Positions 56,076 to 64,000 of a DNA stretch of 64,000 bases are shown in pieces. This DNA comes from Flavobacteriaceae bacterium (lineage in GTDB: Bacteria > Bacteroidota > Bacteroidia > Flavobacteriales > Flavobacteriaceae): NCBI GenBank assembly GCA_028281065.1, contig JANQKN010000171.1, positions 26,618 through 90,617 of the forward strand, given 5' to 3'. The notes beneath the pieces are model-generated. The model saw only the letters and a program-made list of their open reading frames with translations, had not been told where the DNA came from and did not search any database. Each line of letters begins with the position of its first letter. Position 1 is the stretch's first letter. A program made the position numbers and the translations under genes.

Positions 56076-58970
56076 ATGTTACGTAGCATTGTTCTTTGGT
56101 TCGGGATGTTTTCCGGTTCGCTTTTGGCTCAAAATACGATTGAGAAGGACTCTATTAAAACCGAACGCTACCATCTAACTTTTGAACGCTATGTACACGT
56201 TCAACCAGCCATAGCAAAGAACTACCTAGACAGTCTGAAGAACATTTCGATCACCTCTTCCTATAAACGGGTACCATTCCTGTATACCAAAGACTTAGCC
56301 TATTATCAGTTTGCCACCCATAAGATGGATTCTTCACTGCTCAACTATGAAAAAGCCTTGACTATGGCTGAAAAAAATGGTTGGGACAAGGAAGCATTAA
56401 GTTGCAAAACCTGGCTGGCCAATCATGCTTATTTCAAAAACAATGAAGAAACTGCAGAAGCACTGTATACCGAGATACTAACGCAAGCTAGTAAAAGGGG
56501 TTATATAGACGAAGCTTCCAGTGCACTTTTTGGGTTAGCATCTTTGGAGCGAGATGATGAACTCGCTTTGCAGTATTTACTACAGATCGACTCCTTGCAT
56601 CGTACTCAAAATATAGTAACCGCCAATCTGGCCAATGCCTATGGAGCCATAGGTGGCATGTATTTGAAGTCCTTCGGAAATCGGGAACTCGCACGCTCTT
56701 ATTACGAAAAATCTTTCGAAGCTGCCCAAGAAAGCAACTATGCGGCAGGAATTAACGATATGACCGTAATACTTGGCAAGATGGCGTTGGAAGAAGGGAA
56801 TCACGATGAAGCGTATCGTCTTTTTCAATTGGATTTGGAACGAAATCGATCTAAAAATGACACAAACAACCTCCGCCATAGTTTAATTGCTTTAGCCTCT
56901 GTGGATATGGCTCTACAGAAATTTAATGCAGCAAAATTGAAGTTGGAGGACGCCCTTGTTTTCCATAAACAACTGGAGGATAGTGTTTCTATAACCGAAA
57001 CCCACATGACACTGGCACGGGTGCATCTTGAATTAGGGAATGCATCAGAAGCCAATTCACATATAGAATACGCTAGAAATTTCCCGCATACGCTTTCCAT
57101 GCAAGATTATCAAATAGACCTACAGGAACTTACGGTTAACTATCTAGAATTACAAGGAAAGTATAAAGAGGCATTCGAAGAGCAAAAGAAGTTGGAAGCC
57201 CTCAAAGAAAAGAGAATTGAGGAGAGGAATAGCGATGCTTTTTTAGAAATGGAGCAAAAATACCGAGCCGACCAAAAGGAGCAGGAAATAGAATTGCTAA
57301 AATCTGAACAAGAACTGGCCAATGCTCGAAGCAAGAATCAGCGTATTGCCCTTATCACTGGATTGGTACTGGCTTCACTTATAGGATTGTTCTTTTACTT
57401 TCAATACCGCCAGCGACAAAGAACCAATGAAAAACTTCAACAATTGGATCGGGCAAAAACGACATTCTTTCAGAATATCTCACACGAATTCCGAACCCCG
57501 CTAACCTTGATAAAAGGTCCTTTGGAGAAACAATTGGAAGTATCGGGAATTACTCCTACCGATCGACAATGGTTGCAAACAGCCCAGCGTAATACAGTAC
57601 GGTTGGAAAATCTGGTGGAGCAGCTCATGGCCCTTTCCAAATTGGAGAGTGGTTATTGGAGACTTCAGGTACGTCCAGGAGATTTAAAGGGTTTTATTTA
57701 CGTTCAAGCCGATGCATTTAAACATATGGCTCTTGAAAAGAATCTTGAGTTTAAGATGGAGATAGCTCCGCTTTCCGATCAGGCTTGGTTCGATCCCGAT
57801 GCTTTGGAAAAGATCCTTTTCAATCTGTTGGGCAATGCCATGAAGTTTACCCCCGAAGAAGGGACCATCTGGCTACAGGGCGGCAAAGAGGGTAATTTTT
57901 ACGAACTACAGGTAAAGAACACCGGAAGCTATATAGCTCCAGAGGATAGGGCCGTGCTATTCGATCGTTTTTTTCAGACCCAACACAACAAACCGGGAAC
58001 CGGCATTGGCTTGTCGCTGACCAAAGAACTCGTAGAGCTGCATCATGGAAATATACAGGTGGAAAGTGACGAAAAGACAACTAATTTTAGGGTTAAACTT
58101 CCTATCGATCGTTCTGCCTATAAAGAATCGGAATTACTTCCTGAGGAACTTCAAACGGTTTTTACTTCATACAATCAAATGGAGCAGGAGCCTTCACAAT
58201 CTTTGGCAATCCCTCCCGAAGATGCACCTTTGCTTTTGGTTATCGATGATAATAAGGAGATTGTTTCTTACATCGCTTCTGTATTTTCTGAGTCGTTCCG
58301 TGTAGAAACTGCCCATGATGGTATGGAGGGCTTTGAGCGTGCCTTAGAGCATGTTCCCGATATTGTAATTAGTGATGTCATGATGCCAAAGGAAGATGGT
58401 TTCGAACTCACTCACAAACTAAAGGAAGCCGAACTCACTTGCCATATCCCTATACTGCTTCTTACGGCCAAAGCAGAAGAAAAAGACCGACTAACCGGTC
58501 TTACCAAAGGCGCGGATGCCTATCTTTCAAAACCGTTTAGCACCCAGGTACTCAAAGCCACCGTAGCCAATCTTCTTGACAACAGAAGGAAGCTTCAGGA
58601 TCGTTATGCACAGGAAATCATTCTTACTCCAAAAAAGATGGCTGTTTCCAATGCAGACGAACGCTTTTTGCAACGCTTGCAGCAGGTACTTGACGAGCAT
58701 ATGACCTCCCCTTCATTTTCTACCTCAAAATTCAGTGAAACGATGAGCATAAGCCGGATGCAATTGCACAGAAAACTTAAGGCATTAACGGGCTTGTCTA
58801 CTACAGAGTTCCTGAGGTCTCAGCGTGTAAAATTGGCTGCCCGTCTTCTTAAAGAGGAGAACCTGTCCATAGCCGAAGCAGGCTATAGTGTGGGCTTTAA
58901 CGATCCCTCCTACTTCGCAAAGTGTTTTAAAAACGAATTTGGATGCTCCCCATCGGAGTACATCAAATAA
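56076..58970 (+). CDS. Hybrid two-component regulator: TPR sensor, histidine kinase, receiver, AraC-type DNA binding
   Basis: A single 964-residue protein that joins sensing and transcription control. It has a signal peptide, TPR-like helices at about 50-400, one transmembrane helix (about 424-442), a HisKA domain with the phospho-accepting H470 (ISHEFRTPLTLIKGPL), an ATPase domain with GTGIGLSL, a receiver with phospho-acceptor D767 (VISDVMMPKEDGF), and a C-terminal AraC-family helix-turn-helix (about 860-964). The periplasmic part is TPR rather than the beta-propeller common in glycan-responsive regulators of this group. Ligand and targets are unknown. No susC/susD genes are nearby. Confidence 0.93.
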   Translation: MLRSIVLWFGMFSGSLLAQNTIEKDSIKTERYHLTFERYVHVQPAIAKNYLDSLKNISITSSYKRVPFLYTKDLAYYQFATHKMDSSLLNYEKALTMAEKNGWDKEALSCKTWLANHAYFKNNEETAEALYTEILTQASKRGYIDEASSALFGLASLERDDELALQYLLQIDSLHRTQNIVTANLANAYGAIGGMYLKSFGNRELARSYYEKSFEAAQESNYAAGINDMTVILGKMALEEGNHDEAYRLFQLDLERNRSKNDTNNLRHSLIALASVDMALQKFNAAKLKLEDALVFHKQLEDSVSITETHMTLARVHLELGNASEANSHIEYARNFPHTLSMQDYQIDLQELTVNYLELQGKYKEAFEEQKKLEALKEKRIEERNSDAFLEMEQKYRADQKEQEIELLKSEQELANARSKNQRIALITGLVLASLIGLFFYFQYRQRQRTNEKLQQLDRAKTTFFQNISHEFRTPLTLIKGPLEKQLEVSGITPTDRQWLQTAQRNTVRLENLVEQLMALSKLESGYWRLQVRPGDLKGFIYVQADAFKHMALEKNLEFKMEIAPLSDQAWFDPDALEKILFNLLGNAMKFTPEEGTIWLQGGKEGNFYELQVKNTGSYIAPEDRAVLFDRFFQTQHNKPGTGIGLSLTKELVELHHGNIQVESDEKTTNFRVKLPIDRSAYKESELLPEELQTVFTSYNQMEQEPSQSLAIPPEDAPLLLVIDDNKEIVSYIASVFSESFRVETAHDGMEGFERALEHVPDIVISDVMMPKEDGFELTHKLKEAELTCHIPILLLTAKAEEKDRLTGLTKGADAYLSKPFSTQVLKATVANLLDNRRKLQDRYAQEIILTPKKMAVSNADERFLQRLQQVLDEHMTSPSFSTSKFSETMSISRMQLHRKLKALTGLSTTEFLRSQRVKLAARLLKEENLSIAEAGYSVGFNDPSYFAKCFKNEFGCSPSEYIK

Positions 58971-59076
58971 GCCTTCGTTTTCCGTATCTGTTACATACGT
59001 TTCTGTTTTTGTTACAATCCTACCAGTGTTCTTTAAAGGTTGCGGATACTTTTACCGCAATGTTTGTGTGCCACTT

Positions 59077-59232
59077 ATGAAAAAAAGGCAAAAGGTTTTT
59101 TACAGTGACATCAACGAGGCGCTCAGCAAGAAAATCTATCTCAATGTAAATCACCTCGAAAAAGGACATTATGTCCTTGAGATCATACACAAGCAAAAAG
59201 TGATCAAGAAAGTAACCTTTAAGAAGCGCTAA
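59077..59232 (+). CDS. 51-residue protein resembling the end of a type IX sorting domain
   Basis: Begins at ATG 59077 (MKKRQKVFYSD). Its second half alternates like the final strands of type A C-terminal sorting domains: IYLNVNHLEKGHYVLEII followed by KQKVIKKVTFKKR. It lacks a signal peptide and any passenger domain. A longer open frame from 58888 overlaps the regulator gene and is not credible. It stands just before a secreted beta-rich protein gene. Confidence 0.5.
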   Translation: MKKRQKVFYSDINEALSKKIYLNVNHLEKGHYVLEIIHKQKVIKKVTFKKR

Positions 59233-59274
59233 ATGATCTTTTTGAAACGAAATGCAACTTTAACTCTAGATACA

Positions 59275-59961
59275 ATGAAAACAAAGAACCTTATTCTAAT
59301 CCTTGTATTGTTACTAACAACGGTAGTTAGTGCTCAATACCAATGCAGTAGATTTTATCCTTTTGAGGCGGGTGTGGCATTAAATTATCACTTTTACGAT
59401 GAGTTGGGCAATCAAGCTGGGGCTGTTACGTATTCCATAGATAGTGTAGAAGAAATAGCAGGTATACAGTATGCTACTATGGGGCACAGCTTACAGGACA
59501 ACAACGGAAACCGAATTTCCGGTTCCGAATACAAACTTAGCTGCGAAGGCGGATTGCTCTCTATCGACTTCAATTCCTTTGTGCGACCCGATATGCTAAG
59601 ACGATTGGGTTCGGATTATGATATTACCGGGACAAACCTTGTCCTTCCCAACGAACTTACTATAGGGGACGCCCTTCCGGATGCCGACCTAAACATCAAC
59701 GCTACCATTGGAGGCACAGCCGTAAACTTTACCATTTCATTTAATGATAGAAATGTGATAAGGGAAGAAACAATTACTACCGAAGCAGGTACTTTCGACT
59801 GTTATGTGATTGCCTTTAATATGGAAATGAATATGGGATATCCCTACACCATTTCTTCTCGGATGTGGTTATCCGAAGGGGTGGGAATGGTACAACAGGA
59901 AGATTTTGATGAAACTGGAAACCTCATGAACCGAATTGTTCTCCATTCCTTTAATGATTAA
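59275..59961 (+). CDS. Secreted beta-rich protein, TapB/DUF3108-like
   Basis: A 228-residue exported protein with a signal peptide ending in TVVSAQ. It has the sequence feel of the TapB/DUF3108-like family: FYPFEAGVALNYHFYDELG at the start, AGTFDCYVIAF and RMWLSEGVGMVQQEDFDETG near the end. Family assignment is from memory; the function is unknown. The ATG at 59275 starts the signal peptide; an upstream in-frame ATG at 59233 is less likely. It precedes the OmpA-family gene by 15 bases. Confidence 0.75.
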   Translation: MKTKNLILILVLLLTTVVSAQYQCSRFYPFEAGVALNYHFYDELGNQAGAVTYSIDSVEEIAGIQYATMGHSLQDNNGNRISGSEYKLSCEGGLLSIDFNSFVRPDMLRRLGSDYDITGTNLVLPNELTIGDALPDADLNINATIGGTAVNFTISFNDRNVIREETITTEAGTFDCYVIAFNMEMNMGYPYTISSRMWLSEGVGMVQQEDFDETGNLMNRIVLHSFND

Positions 59962-59976
59962 CTAAAACACCCGATT

Positions 59977-61476
59977 ATGAAATCCATCCTAAAACCCATT
60001 TTGCTTAGTTGTTTCCTTGTATTGGGAACACAAATAGCCGAAGCACAAAAGAAAAAATTAAAGCGCCCTTCCAGTCGGGTGGGCATAGGGAGTGTAGATA
60101 CCTTTGTACAGGAATCCTTTGATATTTATGATCGGGTATATCGATACGATCAAAATGTGAAAGCCGGCAGGGATCTAACTGACGAGGATATTGACGTACT
60201 GGAAAACACCCTTACAGAGATTACCCGATTGACGGAAAGTGCACCCAATATTATATCCGATCTGGATGGTCAAGGTGCTTTAAAACAAACCAAAGCCACC
60301 CTTCAGATAAATCGAGCCAAGAAAGCATTGAAACACAGTGCCAAAATGATCAACGAATTGCTTAAAGGGCGAAAAAAAGATTCTGGTGATGATGATACAG
60401 CTTCCGGTGGAGGTTCCTCGGGAGGGTCAAATAGCTCTGGGAGTACTGGTGGAAGCTCGGGAGGAGTGAAAATTTCGACCAAGTTCGATTTTGTTCCTGG
60501 GGATAAGTTGTTGTTTTATGATGACTTTTCGAAGGATTATTTGGGGGATTTCCCTTCTCAATGGAATACCAATGGTACAGGAGAACTCATTAAAATAAGC
60601 GGTTCCGATGAGAAGTGGCTTCAAATGGGGGTGGGATATGGCACCTACACTATGCCCGATGTGGCATCTCTCCCCGAAGAATATACTATAGAGTTCGATG
60701 CCGTCGCCAACGGACTCAACCGGCAAACATCTTCCACAGCTAGATTGCTGATACTTTTAGACGAAGAGGATGGCTTTCAGAAAGGACGAAATTGGGGCGA
60801 AATCAAGATTCCGTATGCCTTGTTTGTAGATCCTGGTTTTAGAGTGGCTAATATGATTGATCGTAAAACAAAAATCAACAGTGAGATAAAAGCAGATATA
60901 CGGGACTATATTGCTAAGCGCCATCATATTTCCATAGCTGTAAACAAACAACGGTTTCGGTTGTGGGTCGATCAGAAAAAGTGCATCGATGTGCCTAGGC
61001 TTTTGCCAAAGGGCAAGGCCCTAAATGCGATAAAACTACAACTGCATGGATTCAAGGATGGATCGGAGCAGGTATTCATCACCAACTTTAAAGTCGCAGA
61101 GGGAGGACAGGACCTTAGGGGGACTTTGCTTTCAAAAGGGAAAGTATCTACCAATGGTATTCTGTTCGACACGGGTTCGGCAACGATCAAGCCGCAATCG
61201 TATGGAATTCTTAAACAGATTTCGCAGGTATTGGAGCAAGAATCGTCGATGAAACTCCTTATTGTAGGCCATACGGACAGTGATGGAAGTACTAGCGCCA
61301 ACAAAAAACTATCCGAATCTCGAGCCAAAGCAGTTCGTAAGGCTTTAATGGATGTTTATGGCATTTCAGGAAACCGCCTTACTACGCAGGGCAAAGGAGA
61401 AAGTGAACCCATAGCGGATAACAGTACGACCAAAGGTAAATCGCAGAACCGAAGGGTGGAATTCATCAAAAAATAA
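59977..61476 (+). CDS. OmpA family outer-membrane protein
   Basis: A 499-residue protein with a signal peptide (GTQIAEAQ), a helical N-terminal domain, a Gly/Ser-rich linker at about 138-168, a middle beta-sandwich domain resembling a lectin/LamG-type fold, and a C-terminal OmpA-like peptidoglycan-binding domain. The last shows FDTGSATIKPQSYGIL, VGHTDSDGS, LSESRAKAV and the NRRVEF ending. It probably links the outer membrane to peptidoglycan. Confidence 0.9.
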   Translation: MKSILKPILLSCFLVLGTQIAEAQKKKLKRPSSRVGIGSVDTFVQESFDIYDRVYRYDQNVKAGRDLTDEDIDVLENTLTEITRLTESAPNIISDLDGQGALKQTKATLQINRAKKALKHSAKMINELLKGRKKDSGDDDTASGGGSSGGSNSSGSTGGSSGGVKISTKFDFVPGDKLLFYDDFSKDYLGDFPSQWNTNGTGELIKISGSDEKWLQMGVGYGTYTMPDVASLPEEYTIEFDAVANGLNRQTSSTARLLILLDEEDGFQKGRNWGEIKIPYALFVDPGFRVANMIDRKTKINSEIKADIRDYIAKRHHISIAVNKQRFRLWVDQKKCIDVPRLLPKGKALNAIKLQLHGFKDGSEQVFITNFKVAEGGQDLRGTLLSKGKVSTNGILFDTGSATIKPQSYGILKQISQVLEQESSMKLLIVGHTDSDGSTSANKKLSESRAKAVRKALMDVYGISGNRLTTQGKGESEPIADNSTTKGKSQNRRVEFIKK

Positions 61477-61515
61477 ACTCCTGTTGTTGAGCAAATGGTT
61501 CATCAGTACATGTAG

Positions 61516-62121
61516 TTAGGTATGATTCCAACTGTTTGGATCATCACTGTTATTGGGTGAAAGACCAATGATATCCCCTTTGGTGTTTACACCCAAACCT
61601 ACAACTGTTCGGTTTACGTAATTAAAGTAACTCACCACTTGATTTATTTCAAGGATTTCCCCGTCTGAAAACCCTTTTTCCCGTAGCGATTCGATAGCCT
61701 CTTTTGTGATATCACTATGGTTAAGGGTTAGGTCTTTTGCGTACTGAAAGCCAGCGAGGTAGTGATCTTCAAAAATTCCTTCCAATTGATCCTTAATTAC
61801 TGCTTGCATAAACGCCTCAGATTTGGTGTCATTATCATAAAGCCGTTTAAAGCCTGCAAAGTGATGCTCAACGCAATAATCGCATTTGTTGAGATAACTT
61901 ACATATACCCCTAATGCTTCTAAATACCATTTGGGCAAGGTATTGTTGGAGTTGTGTAGTACATTTTTGTATAGGGTCATATGACCTATTAAAGAATGGG
62001 GTCTTAGGCTATGTATCAATAAAATATTGTCAACATTATTATTAGGCCCCTTTATTCGATCATAAATTTTCTTCAATCCAGATTCCGCATTTTCATACGT
62101 TATTGTTTTTATCCAACTCAT
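61516..62121 (-). CDS. AhpD-like carboxymuconolactone decarboxylase family protein
   Basis: A 201-residue helical protein with the redox motif C80-x2-C83-x3-H87 (KCDYCVEHH), typical of AhpD-type alkylhydroperoxidases. It may act in peroxide defence as a disulfide reductase partner. It is convergent with the OmpA gene. No TAnnTTTG box is evident before it. Confidence 0.85.
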   Translation of the reverse strand: MSWIKTITYENAESGLKKIYDRIKGPNNNVDNILLIHSLRPHSLIGHMTLYKNVLHNSNNTLPKWYLEALGVYVSYLNKCDYCVEHHFAGFKRLYDNDTKSEAFMQAVIKDQLEGIFEDHYLAGFQYAKDLTLNHSDITKEAIESLREKGFSDGEILEINQVVSYFNYVNRTVVGLGVNTKGDIIGLSPNNSDDPNSWNHT

Positions 62122-62310
62122 GTACTTGCTTTTTGGTTACAATTCATGCAACGAATACCCTTGCATTGATGAGAACTAAGATACTAAATATGGAACACGT
62201 TAATTATGGTTTTTAAGTAACTGAAAGACAGTAGTTTTCATTAAAAAGATTAGGAAAAGTCCTGACCGTTTTTGGATCATTCGCCTACTTATTCTGCCCA
62301 TGATGGGATA

Positions 62311-62318
62311 TAATTTTG
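62311..62318 (+). promoter_or_regulatory. -7 promoter box for the 62349 gene
   Basis: TAATTTTG matches TAnnTTTG and ends 30 bases before the ATG at 62349. Confidence 0.5.
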
Positions 62319-62348
62319 CCTCTGTATAAACCATTAAAACATTGTATT

Positions 62349-62696
62349 ATGGCAAGCAAAACATTTGTAGTACAGAATTATAGAGTTGCTTTGGGAGATC
62401 GCATGAGTGGCGTTGCCGAAGGACAAAATATCAACTTTAGAGGTTACATTGTATGTAATGGCGATGATGGATTTCATTTAGTTTTTTACTTTTTGAACCC
62501 ATCCAGTTACATACCTTCACCTTCTTACTTAGAAGAGTATAAAAGAGGGGTGGTATACCTACCTTTCGATCAGATGCATAACTATGTAGATTTGTTGAGA
62601 AATGAAAAGCCTATTTATGGCTACATGAATTCCACCCAACCCCAATGGAATTCCATTAGAACAACCAACGAACCCGTGGGTGAGGAGGAGATGTAG
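62349..62696 (+). CDS. Hypothetical 115-residue soluble protein
   Basis: A short protein with no signal peptide or membrane helix, rich in aromatic residues, with a C-terminal acidic tail. I do not recognise the family. The ATG at 62349 follows a good promoter box; an earlier open frame from 62316 overlaps the box. No terminator follows before the next promoter. Confidence 0.65.
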   Translation: MASKTFVVQNYRVALGDRMSGVAEGQNINFRGYIVCNGDDGFHLVFYFLNPSSYIPSPSYLEEYKRGVVYLPFDQMHNYVDLLRNEKPIYGYMNSTQPQWNSIRTTNEPVGEEEM

Positions 62697-62741
62697 TATA
62701 CAAGTGAAGTATCACATTTTTTATTTTTTGTTCATTTTACC

Positions 62742-62749
62742 TATCTTTG
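62742..62749 (+). promoter_or_regulatory. -7 promoter box upstream of the ClpP-like lipoprotein leader
   Basis: TATCTTTG matches TAnnTTTG and lies 45 bases after the previous stop codon. Transcription from it would run through a terminator-like hairpin before reaching the gene at 62934. Confidence 0.45.
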
Positions 62750-62843
62750 ACTCGGAAGATATTTAGCAACACTCTTTGTTGCCCACTCTGTTTCCAGCAT
62801 TAAGGAAGAAAATAGGGAAATGAAGCGGATGTCTTACGGAAGT

Positions 62844-62893
62844 CTCCGTATACCTTAATAGACTTAGTCTAGAGGTGTACGGAGATTTTTTTT
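62844..62893 (+). terminator. Intrinsic terminator in the leader of the ClpP-like lipoprotein gene
   Basis: CTCCGTATACCT pairs with AGGTGTACGGAG (one G-U pair), with an inner stem TAGAC/GTCTA, followed by eight T residues. A shorter stem TACGGA/TCCGTA at 62835-62850 uses the left arm and is mutually exclusive with it, which suggests an attenuator. It may also simply terminate transcription of the gene at 62349. Confidence 0.75.
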
Positions 62894-62933
62894 GCACCTC
62901 TTTAAAAGCTGTTTAACGTAAACTTTTAAAAAG

Positions 62934-63551
62934 ATGAAAAAAGCGAAATTTTTAAACCGAATTATCCTAATTGCCTTTATTTCCAGTGTGTTCGTGGCTT
63001 GCAAAAGCGATGACGACACTGCCGATGTAAACAGGACCCAGTTTGGGATATTCAAAGTACTTAACGACAACAAAACCGTAGAAATGAACGGTGACATAGG
63101 GAGCAATACTCTTACCAATTTTAATGACATGGTTGCCCAATTCCCAAACATCGATAGAATAAACATGATATCGGTTCCAGGTTCTTTGGATGACGACACC
63201 AACCTACAGGTATCCCTTCGTGTACACCAACTGGGAATAGCAACCCATCTTGCCAACAATGGATTGATTGCTTCGGGTGGAGTCGATTTCTTTTTGGCAG
63301 GGGTAACCCGCACCCAAGGAACCAACACAATGATTGGGGTCCATTCTTGGAGCGATGGCGTTAACGAAGCCACCGATTTTCCTGAGGGGCATGCCAATCA
63401 TTTACCCTATATAAATTACTATACCTCGGTAGGGTTTTCCCAAGCAGATGCGGAAGCTTTTTATTATTTTACCATTAATGCAGCACCTGCCAGTGGCATT
63501 CACTACATGACAGAAAGCGAGATTAGTCAATATAATATTTTAACACCCTAA
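62934..63551 (+). CDS. Lipoprotein resembling periplasmic ClpP-type proteases (COG3904-like)
   Basis: A 205-residue lipoprotein with lipobox VFVAC (C23). The exported domain shows the order of elements seen in ClpP/crotonase-like periplasmic proteins: a MNGDIGSNTL start, ISVPGSLDDD in the place of the usual NSPGG loop, LIASGGVDFFLAG with a candidate nucleophile S114, and a GVHSW segment with H137. The C-terminal TESEISQY stretch resembles the usual LTxEEL end. Function as a protease is inferred, not shown. It is preceded by the terminator-containing leader and followed four bases later by the PLP enzyme. Confidence 0.65.
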   Translation: MKKAKFLNRIILIAFISSVFVACKSDDDTADVNRTQFGIFKVLNDNKTVEMNGDIGSNTLTNFNDMVAQFPNIDRINMISVPGSLDDDTNLQVSLRVHQLGIATHLANNGLIASGGVDFFLAGVTRTQGTNTMIGVHSWSDGVNEATDFPEGHANHLPYINYYTSVGFSQADAEAFYYFTINAAPASGIHYMTESEISQYNILTP

Positions 63552-63555
63552 TATC

Positions 63556-64000
63556 ATGGATATTTTCGAGGAGATCAATAAAGCCGAACAACGCATAAGA
63601 CCTTACATTCTTACCACACCTTTGCTTCATTCCAGGGAACTGAGTACGCTTATTAACGGAAAGGTATACTTAAAGCTGGAGAATGAACAACATACAGGTT
63701 CCTTTAAAGCTAGGGGGAGTATGAACAAGCTACTTTCCCTTACTTCGGAAGAACGAAAAAAGGGTGTTGTTACGGCTTCTACAGGGAATCATGGCTTGGG
63801 CTTTGCCCGAGCTGCAGAAATCACCCAAAGTGAAGGGTGCATTTTCCTTCCTACCAATGTATCTCCTTCGAAATTGAAAGCCTTGAAAAACTATGGGGTA
63901 CAACTGGAACAATACGGAACCGATTGCGTAGACACCGAAATGCATGCCAAAGACACGGCTCAAAAGGAAGGCAAAGTGTGGGTGTCACCCTACAACGACC
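63556..64000 (+). CDS. Threonine dehydratase-like PLP enzyme, 3'-truncated by the window edge
   Basis: The first 148 codons of a fold-type II PLP enzyme start at ATG 63556. The cofactor lysine is K51 in the motif GSFKARGSMNK, and the phosphate-binding loop appears as TASTGNHGLGFARAA. This matches threonine/serine dehydratases and serine racemases (the ilvA/tdcB/srr group); which one cannot be decided from the N-terminal half. The frame runs off the right edge. Confidence 0.85.
   Translation, partial: MDIFEEINKAEQRIRPYILTTPLLHSRELSTLINGKVYLKLENEQHTGSFKARGSMNKLLSLTSEERKKGVVTASTGNHGLGFARAAEITQSEGCIFLPTNVSPSKLKALKNYGVQLEQYGTDCVDTEMHAKDTAQKEGKVWVSPYND

Noticed and set aside
58888..59076. Upstream extension of the 51-residue gene
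   Set aside because: The extension lies largely inside the end of the regulator gene in another frame and has no plausible protein character.
62122..62348. RNA gene or regulatory element between the AhpD-like gene and the 62349 gene
   Set aside because: Apart from the promoter box at 62311 the region shows no strong stems or motifs.
1..64000. tRNA, rRNA, CRISPR arrays, integrases or transposases
   Set aside because: Read-through of the intergenic gaps, which are all about 300 bases or shorter, showed no cloverleaf-like or repeat-spacer pattern, and no coding region resembles a transposase or integrase. A dedicated search such as tRNAscan-SE was not possible.

Overview
The window looks like a chromosomal segment of a (probably marine) member of the Flavobacteriaceae, phylum Bacteroidota. 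The grounds are sequence-based: a -7 promoter element of the form TAnnTTTG stands in front of many transcription units, TTG starts are frequent, Shine-Dalgarno sites are weak, and several gene families and gene orders typical of flavobacteria are present (SprE/PorW gliding/type IX secretion lipoprotein, atpZ-DUF6168-atpBEFHAG without atpDC, DUF4837, DUF4292, DUF4254, DUF6341/DUF6427). No rRNA, tRNA, CRISPR array or complete insertion sequence was recognised. Both ends cut through a gene: a methyltransferase at the left and a threonine-dehydratase-like PLP enzyme at the right.

Layout. 1-10.4 kb: housekeeping and envelope genes (3' part of a methyltransferase, holB, pgk, a LysM lytic transglycosylase, DUF4837 lipoprotein, tatA, an M23 peptidase, a GH3-like adenylating enzyme and a large Bacteroidota-specific protein). 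10.4-33.3 kb: a long exopolysaccharide/O-antigen type locus with rmlBACD (dTDP-L-rhamnose), ugd and uxs (UDP-glucuronate and UDP-xylose), a Wzz-like protein, a Wzx flippase, two sulfotransferases, three polymerase/ligase-type membrane proteins, several glycosyltransferases, a lipoprotein sulfatase and a WcaJ-like initiating phosphosugar transferase. A CapK-like adenylating enzyme (33.3-34.6 kb) closes it on the opposite strand. 34.6-39.3 kb: purD and a set of small conserved flavobacterial genes plus a family 9 glycosyltransferase. 39.3-40.4 kb: a PaaE-type flavin/2Fe-2S reductase. 40.5-49.3 kb: sprE, a bactofilin and the ATP synthase cluster. 49.4-56 kb: a same-strand run with dut, two TPR proteins, a sugar-phosphate nucleotidyltransferase, a DUF4292 lipoprotein and an EnvC-like protein. 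56-64 kb: a hybrid two-component regulator, small secreted or outer-membrane proteins including an OmpA-family protein, an AhpD-like protein, a ClpP-like lipoprotein behind a possible transcription attenuator, and the partial PLP enzyme.

How it fits together. The polysaccharide locus supplies three dedicated sugar nucleotides, starts the repeat unit on undecaprenyl phosphate (31.2 kb), builds it with several glycosyltransferases, flips it (Wzx) and polymerises it under Wzz control. The two sulfotransferases and the exported sulfatase suggest the product is sulfated and edited. The most unusual structure is a pair of direct repeats of about 205 bp with roughly 90 percent identity (21296-21498 and 24364-24568). 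They bracket a two-gene module (GtrB-like polyprenyl-phosphate glycosyltransferase plus GT39-type transferase) that resembles polysaccharide decoration systems. Each copy ends in a TATCTTTG promoter box, so the module and the following sulfatase may share regulation.
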